This document shows, one piece after another, positions 1 to 5,101 of a DNA stretch of 5,168 nt. The DNA comes from Candidatus Methanogaster sp. UBA203 (GTDB lineage Archaea > Halobacteriota > Methanosarcinia > Methanosarcinales > Methanogasteraceae): positions 1 through 5,168 of the forward strand of contig DASC01000147.1 in assembly GCA_002503595.1 (NCBI GenBank), written 5' to 3'. The translations under genes were made by a program, and so were the position numbers. The number at the start of each line of letters is the position of its first letter. Position 1 is the first letter of the stretch. Under the pieces are notes generated by a model. The model worked only from the letters and a program-made list of their open reading frames with translations, was not told the origin of the DNA and made no database searches.

Positions 1-1445
1 TCTTTCACAAACGAGATCTCGGCACCCTCCAGAAGTCTGGCAGGGTCGATCGATTCAGGGATATGCTGTGCTTTTTTAAGGATGCTGCACGCCCTTGCGT
101 GGGAGTACTGTATGAACGGCGCTCCGAGTTTGTCGAAGTCAAGCGCACTCTCCCAGTCGAAGGTCGTCGCCTTCTCTGGCGAGACCTTCACGATGTCATA
201 CCTGACAGCGCCGATACCGACCTCTTTTGCGACGTGGTTTCTGAAATCCTCTTCCGCATCGGGTCTGCGCTTCGTGACCTCTGTTAGTGCCTGCTTCTCG
301 ACCTCGTCGAGCAGTTCGTCTGCAGAGATGAATTTGCCAGCGCGGGTGCTCATCGACCCCTCAGGAAGGGATACAAACTCGAAAATGACAATCTCAGGCT
401 CTTTTACGCCGCATGCGCTTAGAACGTAGCACAACTGGCTGGAGATGAGTTTGTGATCAGCGCCAAGAACATCGATCATGCGGTCGCACTGTTCCGCCTT
501 CCACCGGTGGTATGCAAGATCACGGGTCACATAGACTGAGGTCTGATCGCTCCGCAGGATCACAAGATCCTTGTCGAATGTCGGCATCGGGACCACGAGA
601 GCGCCATCGACCATTTCGGTAAGTCCCAGCTCCTTAAGTTCCCCTACAAGGTCGGATACCTCGCCGCCTTTCACAAATATAGACTCGTTCACAAATCGGT
701 CATGATGGACGTTCATCCGTTTGAGCGTGGACGTGATCCCTGATACTGCAAGGTCTGTAGCACTGCCGAACCGCTCGATCATCTCCGCGTCACCACGTTC
801 GATTCCCTGCATCAGTTCATCAATCTGGCAGACCAGATCAGGATCCTCCCCGAGTTCCCGGTTTGCACGGATGTACACATCCGCAATAGCATGATCCGCC
901 TTCTTTTGATCGTCAAATTCAAAACGGTCCATCGCCCACGCAACGATTGCGACCTGCCTGCCCATGTCATTGACATAGTACTGGATCTCCACGTCATAGC
1001 CCGCCGTCTTCAAAATCCTTGCGAGAGTGTCGCCAATGATCGAATTCCTGATATGTCCGACATGCAACGGACCGTTTGGGTTTGCAGAGGTGTGTTCGAT
1101 GATCACCTTCCCTTTCCCGTAACCGGTGCCGTAGCGTTCTTTCTCCAGAAAGATCTCGTGTACCGTAGCGTCTATGAACTTTCTGCTGGCAAAGAAATTG
1201 ATATACGCACCCACTGCCTGCACGTCTCCGACCAGTGAGTCTTTCGGGATCGTGATCGCATCCGCGATAACGCCCGCGATGGCTGCCGGACTTTGCCGGT
1301 ATGCAGGTGCCAATCTGAACGAAAGCGACGATGCAAGATCGGCGTGTGCGGATTCTTCGATGTAGAGGTCGTCAATCTGGTAACCGGACGCGTCAAGTGC
1401 CTTTTTTAGCACGGACTCGACTTCGCTTTTGAATTTGAGAAACAT
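1..1445 (-). CDS. argS: Arginyl-tRNA synthetase, C-terminus beyond the window
   Basis: Class I cytosolic enzyme that charges tRNA-Arg with arginine using ATP. My translation of the minus strand gives 481 codons from an ATG at 1445. Residues 1-100 match the N-terminal Add1-like tRNA-binding domain. The signature EHTSANPNGPLHVGH lies at 117-131, with HVGH (128-131) as the HIGH motif. TSVYVTRDLAYH (302-313) belongs to the catalytic core. MSTRAGK (365-371) stands where KMSKS is usual; degenerate KMSKS is common in ArgRS. GAVRYDIVKVSPEKATTFDWE-type sequence follows near 412-432. The alpha-helical DALR anticodon-binding domain begins about 446 (IQYSHARACSILKK) and is cut by the window edge; by family length some 75-90 residues are missing. 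No frameshift is seen. There is no Shine-Dalgarno sequence before the ATG; a TATA-like box about 27 bases upstream suggests a leaderless mRNA. Confidence 0.97.
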   Translation of the reverse strand, partial: MFLKFKSEVESVLKKALDASGYQIDDLYIEESAHADLASSLSFRLAPAYRQSPAAIAGVIADAITIPKDSLVGDVQAVGAYINFFASRKFIDATVHEIFLEKERYGTGYGKGKVIIEHTSANPNGPLHVGHIRNSIIGDTLARILKTAGYDVEIQYYVNDMGRQVAIVAWAMDRFEFDDQKKADHAIADVYIRANRELGEDPDLVCQIDELMQGIERGDAEMIERFGSATDLAVSGITSTLKRMNVHHDRFVNESIFVKGGEVSDLVGELKELGLTEMVDGALVVPMPTFDKDLVILRSDQTSVYVTRDLAYHRWKAEQCDRMIDVLGADHKLISSQLCYVLSACGVKEPEIVIFEFVSLPEGSMSTRAGKFISADELLDEVEKQALTEVTKRRPDAEEDFRNHVAKEVGIGAVRYDIVKVSPEKATTFDWESALDFDKLGAPFIQYSHARACSILKKAQHIPESIDPARLLEGAEISFVK

Positions 1446-1465
1446 TTCAGAGAAATTCGATCTCG

Positions 1466-1476
1466 CACATTTTATG
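1466..1476 (-). promoter_or_regulatory. TATA-like box for argS
   Basis: On the minus strand this reads CATAAAATGTG. Its centre is about 27 bases before the argS ATG at 1445, the usual archaeal distance from TATA box to transcription start. That would place the start site at or next to the ATG, giving a leaderless transcript, in keeping with the absent Shine-Dalgarno sequence. Inferred from spacing and composition only. Confidence 0.4.
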
Positions 1477-1504
1477 TCTTTTGCCGATCGATGCTCTCTG
1501 CATA

Positions 1505-1666
1505 TCAGAACCTTATGTCCGGCATCTCACAAGCATACCGCCGCTGGCGTCTGCGCCCATTACTTGCGATATCAACAATTAGAATGAGTGCAATATAAAA
1601 TATGGCAGTTAAAAAGCTTTTCTTTTCAATTTTCACATCAACATTATCTTTTCCGTTTGTTTCCAT
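1505..1666 (-). CDS. Possible 53-aa single-pass membrane peptide, doubtful
   Basis: A minus-strand frame from ATG 1666 to TGA 1505-1507. The N-terminal part is charged (METNGKDNVDVKIEKK), followed by one hydrophobic stretch at about residues 17-34 (SFLTAIFYIALILIVDIA) that could span a membrane, then an arginine-rich tail (GRRRQRR) ending EMPDIRF. It begins 15 bases after the TAG of another minus-strand open frame and ends 59 bases before argS, so it could be co-oriented with argS. An AGGTAGGT stretch lies roughly 13-20 bases upstream, rather far for a ribosome site. The arginine-rich tail is translated from GC-rich sequence and may be out-of-frame readthrough of a decayed gene. I do not recognise it. 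Confidence 0.2.
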   Translation of the reverse strand: METNGKDNVDVKIEKKSFLTAIFYIALILIVDIASNGRRRQRRYACEMPDIRF

Positions 1667-1810
1667 TTTCTTTTGCACGACCTACCTGTTTAAGCGATAC
1701 ACGCCCTCACAAATGAGTTCTTTTCCCGTGGCAACTGAAAGTTCCTGTGCCAATCGACGATTCGACTCCACCCCCGAGCCATCAAAACCAAAACTAACCT
1801 CACAAGGGAT

Positions 1811-2047
1811 GTGAAGCGGACGCTTGTAAATATCGGGGATGCCGCCGTCGGTCTTGCAAAGCTGGACCGGGTCTTTGAAAAGTTGTACAACTCTGGAAAG
1901 AGTCCCGACGATATCGATGGCGAAGAGATCGTAGATTTGGCATCGTTTTACAATTATATTCCAGCGGATGCGGTCGGGGCGTATGCTGAAGCGTTGGTAA
2001 GGGAATACACCAAGTTTTACAGAGAACAAGAACATCCGGATCGGTGA
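1811..2047 (+). CDS. Small acidic protein or gene fragment of unknown function
   Basis: A 78-codon frame from GTG at 1811 to TGA at 2045-2047. Codons are strongly purine-first and the product is acidic and soluble-looking, with a helical pattern (ILE/ALA/GLU rich; PADAVGAYAEALVREYTKFY near the C-terminus). This is what a real gene or the tail of one looks like. The start is weak: AAGGG at 1804-1808 is only two bases from the GTG, and the frame stays open upstream to 1739 with unconvincing residues and no ATG. It may therefore be the 3' part of a decayed gene. The opposite strand also has a long open frame (1682-2035) whose upstream part is cysteine- and phenylalanine-rich and looks antisense. 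No signal peptide, membrane segment or known motif is visible. Family not recognised. Confidence 0.5.
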   Translation: MKRTLVNIGDAAVGLAKLDRVFEKLYNSGKSPDDIDGEEIVDLASFYNYIPADAVGAYAEALVREYTKFYREQEHPDR

Positions 2048-2128
2048 AGAATCTCGCGCTGTGGATTATGAGCGTTGTTTGATGAGGGATTTAGGACGAT
2101 GGCCTGCTCGCCGCATAAGCAAGAGATG

Positions 2129-2138
2129 TATTAATTAT
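2129..2138 (+). promoter_or_regulatory. TATA-like box for the lipoprotein/CcdA unit
   Basis: TATTAATTAT centred near 2134 lies about 30 bases before the ATG at 2164, the likely original start of the lipoprotein gene. The predicted transcription start is near 2160. This supports 2164, rather than the TTG at 2199, as the ancestral start. Assigned from position and composition only. Confidence 0.35.
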
Positions 2139-2191
2139 GGTTACAGACGATAGATATGAACAGATGAAACATATAAAAAGACTGATAACGC

Positions 2192-2196
2192 AGGAG
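2192..2196 (+). promoter_or_regulatory. Shine-Dalgarno-like AGGAG
   Basis: AGGAG lies two bases before the TTG at 2199, too near to serve it, and 11 bases before an in-frame GTG at 2208, a little far. It could allow internal initiation of the lipoprotein frame. It also encodes Gln-Glu of the upstream frame that starts at 2164, so it may be a chance match. Confidence 0.3.
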
Positions 2197-2198
2197 TT

Positions 2199-2585
2199 TT
2201 GATCTGTGTGGCAGTGATGCTCACCGGATGCGTAACCACACCCATCGCCGATTCGGTGGAGATCGAGAACGTAACCACAGATGAGGGCACGTACCACTCA
2301 GGTGAGATCATGAATATCACAGTGGTGCTCAAATCCGCAACAGACGTGAGCGGGGTCTACACCAATATATCAGGGATCACGAACAAGCGGGGCAAGAACA
2401 TGCTTTTTAAGGAGACCACGACAAACCTCACCAGCGGGCTTAACAATGTGACGTTCGCATACAAGATGCCTGCGTGCTCATCCTGCTCAGACATATCCGG
2501 GGGAACATATCATTTCAACACTTCAGTGGTTTACGGTAACGCTACGGTCGCAAACTCGACGTACAGCGTCGTCCTGAAACAGTAG
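2199..2585 (+). CDS. Surface lipoprotein with CSSC motif; signal peptide apparently frameshifted
   Basis: From TTG 2199 the product is 128 residues. A lipobox LTGC (8-11) marks lipidation at Cys11; the mature part is a small beta-rich, Ig/CARDB-like domain. It has eight N-glycosylation sequons (N24, N39, N56, N76, N83, N107, N114, N119), expected for an archaeal surface protein. A CSSC pair (93-96) is a possible redox or metal site. With this start only ten residues precede the Cys, with no basic n-region, so the signal is incomplete. The frame starting at ATG 2164 reads MKHIKRLITQEF and then TGA at 2200-2202; one extra T in the TTTT run at 2197-2200 would join it to LICVAVMLTGC and make a textbook lipoprotein signal. 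So either a base is lost here (mutation or assembly error) or the protein is made another way. The next gene starts four bases after the stop, so the two are probably co-transcribed. Partner of the thioredoxin-CcdA protein by inference. Confidence 0.75.
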   Translation: MICVAVMLTGCVTTPIADSVEIENVTTDEGTYHSGEIMNITVVLKSATDVSGVYTNISGITNKRGKNMLFKETTTNLTSGLNNVTFAYKMPACSSCSDISGGTYHFNTSVVYGNATVANSTYSVVLKQ

Positions 2586-2589
2586 ACGC

Positions 2590-3969
2590 ATGGCTGGCTA
2601 CGAGCATAAGAAGATTGCTGCGGCTGTGATCATCGCCGCATTTTTGGTAGCAACGCTTACAGCTACCGCAGGTGCTGCAGGCGGGCAAGTGCGCATAATA
2701 CTCTTCTTTGATTCGGATTGTTCGCACTGCGAGGCTGCTGAGAGGGTACTGGATCGGATCGAAGGGCAGTTCGGGGACCGGATACTCATCAGCGAATACG
2801 ATTCCAACGCGGCTACCGGAATTCAGATGATGGACGGATACGGGATCGTTGAGGTGCCCTCGATGGTGGTGCAGGAGAGGGAGATCATACTGTACAGCGA
2901 CTACGGAAACAATCTTTCAAAACTGGAAAGTCTTCTCGTAAGTTCGATAAATAACGCGCTTTATGAGCCAGAGATCGAGGTGTATAAGGAGATAAGTCCT
3001 GTCAAGCTAAATCCAGGTGAGAACGTTACGATAACGATCTCTATGGCAAACAAGAAGGATATAACGACGGATGTGATCCTGATCGACAGTTATCCTGATT
3101 TTTTCAGCATAATAGAAGGTGAAACTGCATGGAACGGGACACTATCTCCCGGAGAGGCGAGAAACATAACTTATGCGGCTCGTGTCGATCCGAAAGCGCA
3201 CTCAGGAAATCGCAAGATAGAAGGCGCGCAGATAAGCTACCGGAGCGGGGACGCAGAGAAAAGTGCGGTTTCGAATACGGTAATCATCCGTATATCGGTA
3301 GTACTGACCTTGTTTACGGTGTTTCTGGCAGGACTCGTGGCAGGGGCAAATCCGTGCCTCTTTGCAGTGGTGGCTTTCATGGCGGCGATGATACTATCGA
3401 ATACCGAAAAGAAGCTCGAGGTCATGAAATTCATTGTTATCTTCTCATTCGGGATATTTCTGGTGTATCTCCTGACCGGAATCGGGCTTTTGTCGTTTGC
3501 AAGCGATCTACGTTCATTAAACCTCGTTCTCGGCGTGATCACCATAGCACTGGGCATCATGCACGTCTACGACTACTTTTACATAAAAATAAAGGCGAAA
3601 TCACTCTTCGAGAGTTCCAGGTTTATGAAAGGCGTGATGGAACGGATGGTCAAGGAGAACAGCATCCTCTCTGCCCTGGGTCTGGGCGCCCTATTCTCGC
3701 TTGTGAAAGCACCGTGTGTGGGTGCAATCTACTTGACGATACTAAACCTCATCGCTGTACAGAAAGCGGAACTTGCAGGGATAGTATATTTATGTATGTA
3801 TAATTTTGGCGTGATCCTCCCCATACTAATAATCGGAACCGCTATCGTCGTCGGGTTAAGTCCGACAAAGGTGGACCGGTTCAGGAAGGAGAAAAGAGCC
3901 CTGATAAGACTGGTGACCGGCATAATCCTCGTTGTGCTTGGCGTGTTCCTGACGTTTGGCGTGATCTGA
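2590..3969 (+). CDS. Thioredoxin-Ig-CcdA fusion, DsbD-like thiol-disulfide membrane protein
   Basis: 459 residues. Predicted role: carry reducing equivalents from the cytoplasm across the membrane to extracytoplasmic disulfides, as CcdA and DsbD do. A basic start and hydrophobic stretch (about 8-30) form a signal peptide or anchor. A thioredoxin fold follows (about 33-122): strand VRIILFF, active site CSHC at 44-47, and VEVP with the likely cis-proline at 90. Residues about 127-236 form an Ig-like spacer with sequons at N145, N182 and N192. The rest (about 236-458) is a six-helix CcdA/DsbD-type domain with its two conserved cysteines in NPCLFA (C256) and KAPCVGAIY (C376). Helices lie near 236-268, 279-303, 311-332, 359-388, 393-424 and 437-458. 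In bacterial DsbD the thioredoxin domain is C-terminal; here it is N-terminal. The ATG at 2590 is chosen because it sits four bases after the lipoprotein stop and directly before the signal; no Shine-Dalgarno is seen. It may serve cytochrome c maturation or repair of surface proteins; the sequence does not decide. Confidence 0.9.
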   Translation: MAGYEHKKIAAAVIIAAFLVATLTATAGAAGGQVRIILFFDSDCSHCEAAERVLDRIEGQFGDRILISEYDSNAATGIQMMDGYGIVEVPSMVVQEREIILYSDYGNNLSKLESLLVSSINNALYEPEIEVYKEISPVKLNPGENVTITISMANKKDITTDVILIDSYPDFFSIIEGETAWNGTLSPGEARNITYAARVDPKAHSGNRKIEGAQISYRSGDAEKSAVSNTVIIRISVVLTLFTVFLAGLVAGANPCLFAVVAFMAAMILSNTEKKLEVMKFIVIFSFGIFLVYLLTGIGLLSFASDLRSLNLVLGVITIALGIMHVYDYFYIKIKAKSLFESSRFMKGVMERMVKENSILSALGLGALFSLVKAPCVGAIYLTILNLIAVQKAELAGIVYLCMYNFGVILPILIIGTAIVVGLSPTKVDRFRKEKRALIRLVTGIILVVLGVFLTFGVI

Positions 3970-4085
3970 GCGGGCGTCAAGCATATATGCCAGCACTCGA
4001 AGGATTACGCACAAGCAATGACCCAACCACAAGACTGCCTCTCACAGAAAACAATCACAAACCGGTGGCGGTGGGTGAGCTGATT

Positions 4086-4110
4086 GGCGCATAAATTTAA
4101 ATGCAGCGCC
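4086..4110. promoter_or_regulatory. AT-rich box inside a GGCGC/GCGCC inverted repeat
   Basis: GGCGC (4086-4090) and GCGCC (4106-4110) are perfect inverted repeats flanking ATAAATTTAAATGCA, which contains a TATA-like core. It could be a distal promoter for the antitoxin gene with a start site near 4120-4127, or a small hairpin. It also marks the left edge of the AT-rich segment. An ATG at 4101 inside it is in frame with the antitoxin but would sit on the TATA core, so I reject it as the start. Confidence 0.3.
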
Positions 4111-4135
4111 GAAATTTGAAAACACAAAAGCAAAA

Positions 4136-4171
4136 GATACCATTAAATACCAATAAATACACATCGGTATC
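4136..4171 (+). promoter_or_regulatory. Antitoxin promoter with operator-like inverted repeat
   Basis: TTAAATAC (4143-4150) is a good archaeal TATA box about 27 bases before the ATG at 4173, implying a leaderless transcript. It lies between perfect inverted repeats GATACC (4136-4141) and GGTATC (4166-4171), and AATACC is repeated at 4146-4151. Ribbon-helix-helix antitoxins usually bind short palindromes over their own promoter, so this is a natural candidate operator. Direct sequence observation; the regulatory role is inferred. Confidence 0.45.
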
Positions 4172-4172
4172 C

Positions 4173-4433
4173 ATGACTCATGCAAATCCGCAGATAAATA
4201 TACGTTTACCCCCCAAATTACAATCAGCTACCGAACAGTATGTCGACAATTATGGTTACAGGAATATTCAGGAATTTATTCTTGAAGCGATCAGGGATAA
4301 AATCTTCAGGGATAACAAATATGATGAAACATTCTCCGGCAAAGAGATTGATCTGATCGAAAAACTATTGTCGACCTCCATTGAGAAAGGCAAAATAAGG
4401 ATGATATCATCAAAGCCCTGCAATGAAATTTGA
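4173..4433 (+). CDS. Ribbon-helix-helix (CopG-like) antitoxin
   Basis: 86 residues. The N-terminal strand and two helices fit a ribbon-helix-helix DNA-binding fold: QINIRLPPKL (about 7-16) is the beta-strand that pairs between two subunits and reads the DNA groove, followed by helix SATEQYVDNYG and turn-helix YRNIQEFILEAIRDKIF (about 30-46). The basic/hydrophilic C-terminal part (about 50-86) would neutralise a toxin. Start at 4173 is chosen because it directly precedes the DNA-binding strand and fits the TATA spacing; the frame could be extended to 4101, but the added residues (QRRNLKTQKQK) look non-native. Its 3' end overlaps by 11 bases a toxin-like frame beginning at 4423, the usual order of antitoxin before toxin. 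It is AT-rich in codon use, unlike argS, suggesting transfer. No defect is visible. Confidence 0.8.
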   Translation: MTHANPQINIRLPPKLQSATEQYVDNYGYRNIQEFILEAIRDKIFRDNKYDETFSGKEIDLIEKLLSTSIEKGKIRMISSKPCNEI

Positions 4434-4506
4434 ACTTGTAGCCACAGAATTTTTTGTTGAGCAGATAAGGGATCTTGATAGAAAATCCGGTAGTGTACCA
4501 ATATGA
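4423..4506 (+). pseudogene. Truncated RelE/ParE-like toxin, first 22 codons
   Basis: ATG at 4423 sits inside the end of the antitoxin gene (ATGAAATTTGA overlap). It encodes MKFELVATEFFVEQIRDLDR followed by KS, matching the start of RelE/ParE-superfamily toxins: a short beta-strand, then the helix that contacts the antitoxin. After codon 22 the frame enters the terminal repeat at 4488 and stops at TGA 4504-4506. Complete family members are about 85-100 residues, so the beta-sheet core and catalytic residues are missing; I could not find the remainder on either strand of the window. Such toxins block growth by cleaving mRNA (RelE) or inhibiting gyrase (ParE); this fragment should be inactive. 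Assignment rests on the N-terminus and the gene order. Confidence 0.6.
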
Positions 4507-4516
4507 GATAGTTAAT
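4488..4516 (+). repeat. Left terminal inverted repeat
   Basis: Starts CGGTAGTGTACCAATATGAG and continues into GATAGTTAAT. Pairs with 4741-4769 on the other strand: the outer nine bases are identical and 23 of 29 match overall. It supplies the premature TGA (4504-4506) to the toxin frame. Confidence 0.6.
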
Positions 4517-4621
4517 GGAAATAAAAGAGTCCGTGTCATTATATCCACTATGAGGGAGATTATATGTACATGCTCAATATCATGCGGAGTTTTAAAAAAG
4601 GTCTACCGGTACAAAACCGAC

Positions 4622-4695
4622 AATCGGTGTTCATCCGTGTTAATCAGTGGCTTACAAAAGTTTTTAGCCACAGATTAACGCCGATTACACTGATT
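4622..4695. repeat. Palindromic repeat built of ten-base units
   Basis: The left arm (4622-4652) consists of three related decamers, ATCGGTGTTC, ATCCGTGTTA and ATCAGTGGCT. The right arm (4666-4695) is its imperfect reverse complement, beginning AGCCACAG and ATTAACGCCG. The inner 21 bases of the arms match at 17 positions, the outer part with a one-base bulge; the 13-base loop is TACAAAAGTTTTT. From memory, AGCCACAGATNAACACNGAT-type sequences are scattered through intergenic regions of many bacteria and archaea; I cannot verify that here. It lies inside the 282-bp element. Confidence 0.6.
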
Positions 4696-4740
4696 TCATC
4701 AATCTACTCGTTTCCATGTTCCCTTATACTGCATGTTATG

Positions 4741-4769
4741 ATAAACTATCGTAGATTAGGACACTACCG
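4741..4769 (-). repeat. Right terminal inverted repeat
   Basis: Read on the minus strand it begins CGGTAGTGTCCTAATCTACG and continues GATAGTTTAT, the partner of 4488-4516. Its outer bases also form the left arm of the hairpin at 4757-4788. Confidence 0.6.
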
Positions 4770-4788
4770 AATTCTCGGTAGTGACCTA
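4757..4788. repeat. Strong 32-base hairpin after the minus-strand frame
   Basis: TAGG-A-CACTACCGA (4757-4770) pairs with TCGGTAGTG-A-CCTA (4775-4788) around ATTC: 13 of 14 stem positions pair. It lies two bases beyond the stop codon of the minus-strand frame at 4790-5101. It could act as a terminator-like or RNA-stabilising hairpin. It could equally be two transposon-type ends placed head to head, because both arms carry CGGTAGTG. Confidence 0.6.
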
Positions 4789-4789
4789 C

Positions 4790-5101
4790 TTAACAGTAGA
4801 TCATTACCAGATTTTCTGGATGGAATTGTTTTCTATCCTCATAATCCACGCCAAGATATCCCCAATCAGGTTCGATTCTACATACCTCAAAAACCTGTTT
4901 GAGATTAGAATACTTAAAATAACAATTAACACTCTCTATTAATTTTTCCCGGTCATAGCCCTTAGTATGCTTATAAAATGTGCCTAAAGAAGGGTAGTCT
5001 TTCCCATTTAAAGTAAGCCTTTTCCATATTTCTTTTTTAGTCTTGGCATCAGCAAAACAATCTCGCCATTTACCATAATAAAGTTCTTTTGCTGTAACTA
5101 C
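4790..5101 (-). pseudogene. Start-less 103-codon frame, unknown function
   Basis: The minus strand is open from 5101 to TAA at 4790-4792, directly after an in-frame TGA at 5102-5104. The product is 103 residues, starting VVTAKELYYGKWRDCFADAK, with good protein-like composition: basic and aromatic-rich, cysteines at 15, 60, 74 and 103, segments NGKDYPSLGTFYKHTKGYDR (32-51) and RIEPDWGYLG (75-84), ending PENLVMIYC. There is no ATG, GTG or TTG near the N-terminus; the only in-frame ATG is residue 100. So it is the 3' part of a larger gene, shifted or cut at about 5101. Codons are AT-rich, unlike the GC-richer tail just upstream (5098-5168), which suggests a junction rather than a simple frameshift. 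I do not recognise the family. No membrane segment or signal is visible. Confidence 0.5.

Larger units (their letters stand above)
1446..1810. other. Poorly coding intergenic stretch
   Basis: About 365 bases without a gene I can name. It holds the argS promoter at the left, a strong but orphan AT-rich box (AATATAAAATAT, 1592-1603), and a possible 53-residue minus-strand reading frame (1505-1666). At 1682-1800 the minus strand has a purine-first codon pattern that looks coding and ends at a TAG at 1682-1684. No tRNA, CRISPR or recognisable structured RNA was seen. The AATATAAAATAT box would start a transcript near 1622-1630, where no good start codon follows. Confidence 0.5.
4488..4769. mobile_element. 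MITE-like element with 29-bp terminal inverted repeats
   Basis: The left end (4488-4516) and the reverse complement of the right end (4741-4769) match at 23 of 29 positions: both begin CGGTAGTGT, then share AAT and GATAGTT. The span is 282 bp, with no transposase-length frame, so it fits a non-autonomous miniature element moved by a transposase elsewhere. Its left end falls directly after codon 22 of the toxin frame, consistent with insertion into it. I see no clear target-site duplication (left flank AAAATC, right flank AATTC), perhaps because a second end adjoins on the right. It encloses the palindrome at 4622-4695. The element family is not recognised. Confidence 0.6.

Noticed and set aside
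1602..1814. 70-codon plus-strand frame after a TATA-like box
   Set aside because: The ATG overlaps the TATA core, and the product is Ser/Thr/Pro/Phe-rich low-quality sequence opposite better minus-strand frames.
1682..2035. 117-codon minus-strand frame as a full gene
   Set aside because: Its first two thirds are rich in Cys, Phe, Arg and Ile, and lie opposite a purine-first plus-strand frame, the pattern of an antisense shadow. Only its last 40 codons look coding.
3129..3803. 224-codon plus-strand frame inside the CcdA gene
   Set aside because: Alternative-frame shadow of the membrane protein, Arg/Gly/Ser-rich with no domain.
4475..4678. 67-codon plus-strand frame as the rest of the toxin
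   Set aside because: It starts inside the toxin sequence in another frame, runs through the terminal repeat into the palindrome, and its residues do not resemble the RelE/ParE core. It may be a relic coding piece of the element.
4622..4695. CRISPR-like array
   Set aside because: The units are ten-base decamers arranged as one palindrome, with no spacer-sized gaps and no cas genes nearby.
4757..4788. Bacterial-type intrinsic terminator
   Set aside because: The hairpin is strong but no T-run follows on either strand, and both arms carry element-end sequence, so a mobile-element origin fits at least as well.
4564..4902. 112-codon plus-strand frame
   Set aside because: It crosses the palindrome, the right terminal repeat and the hairpin, and its second half is antisense to the better minus-strand frame.
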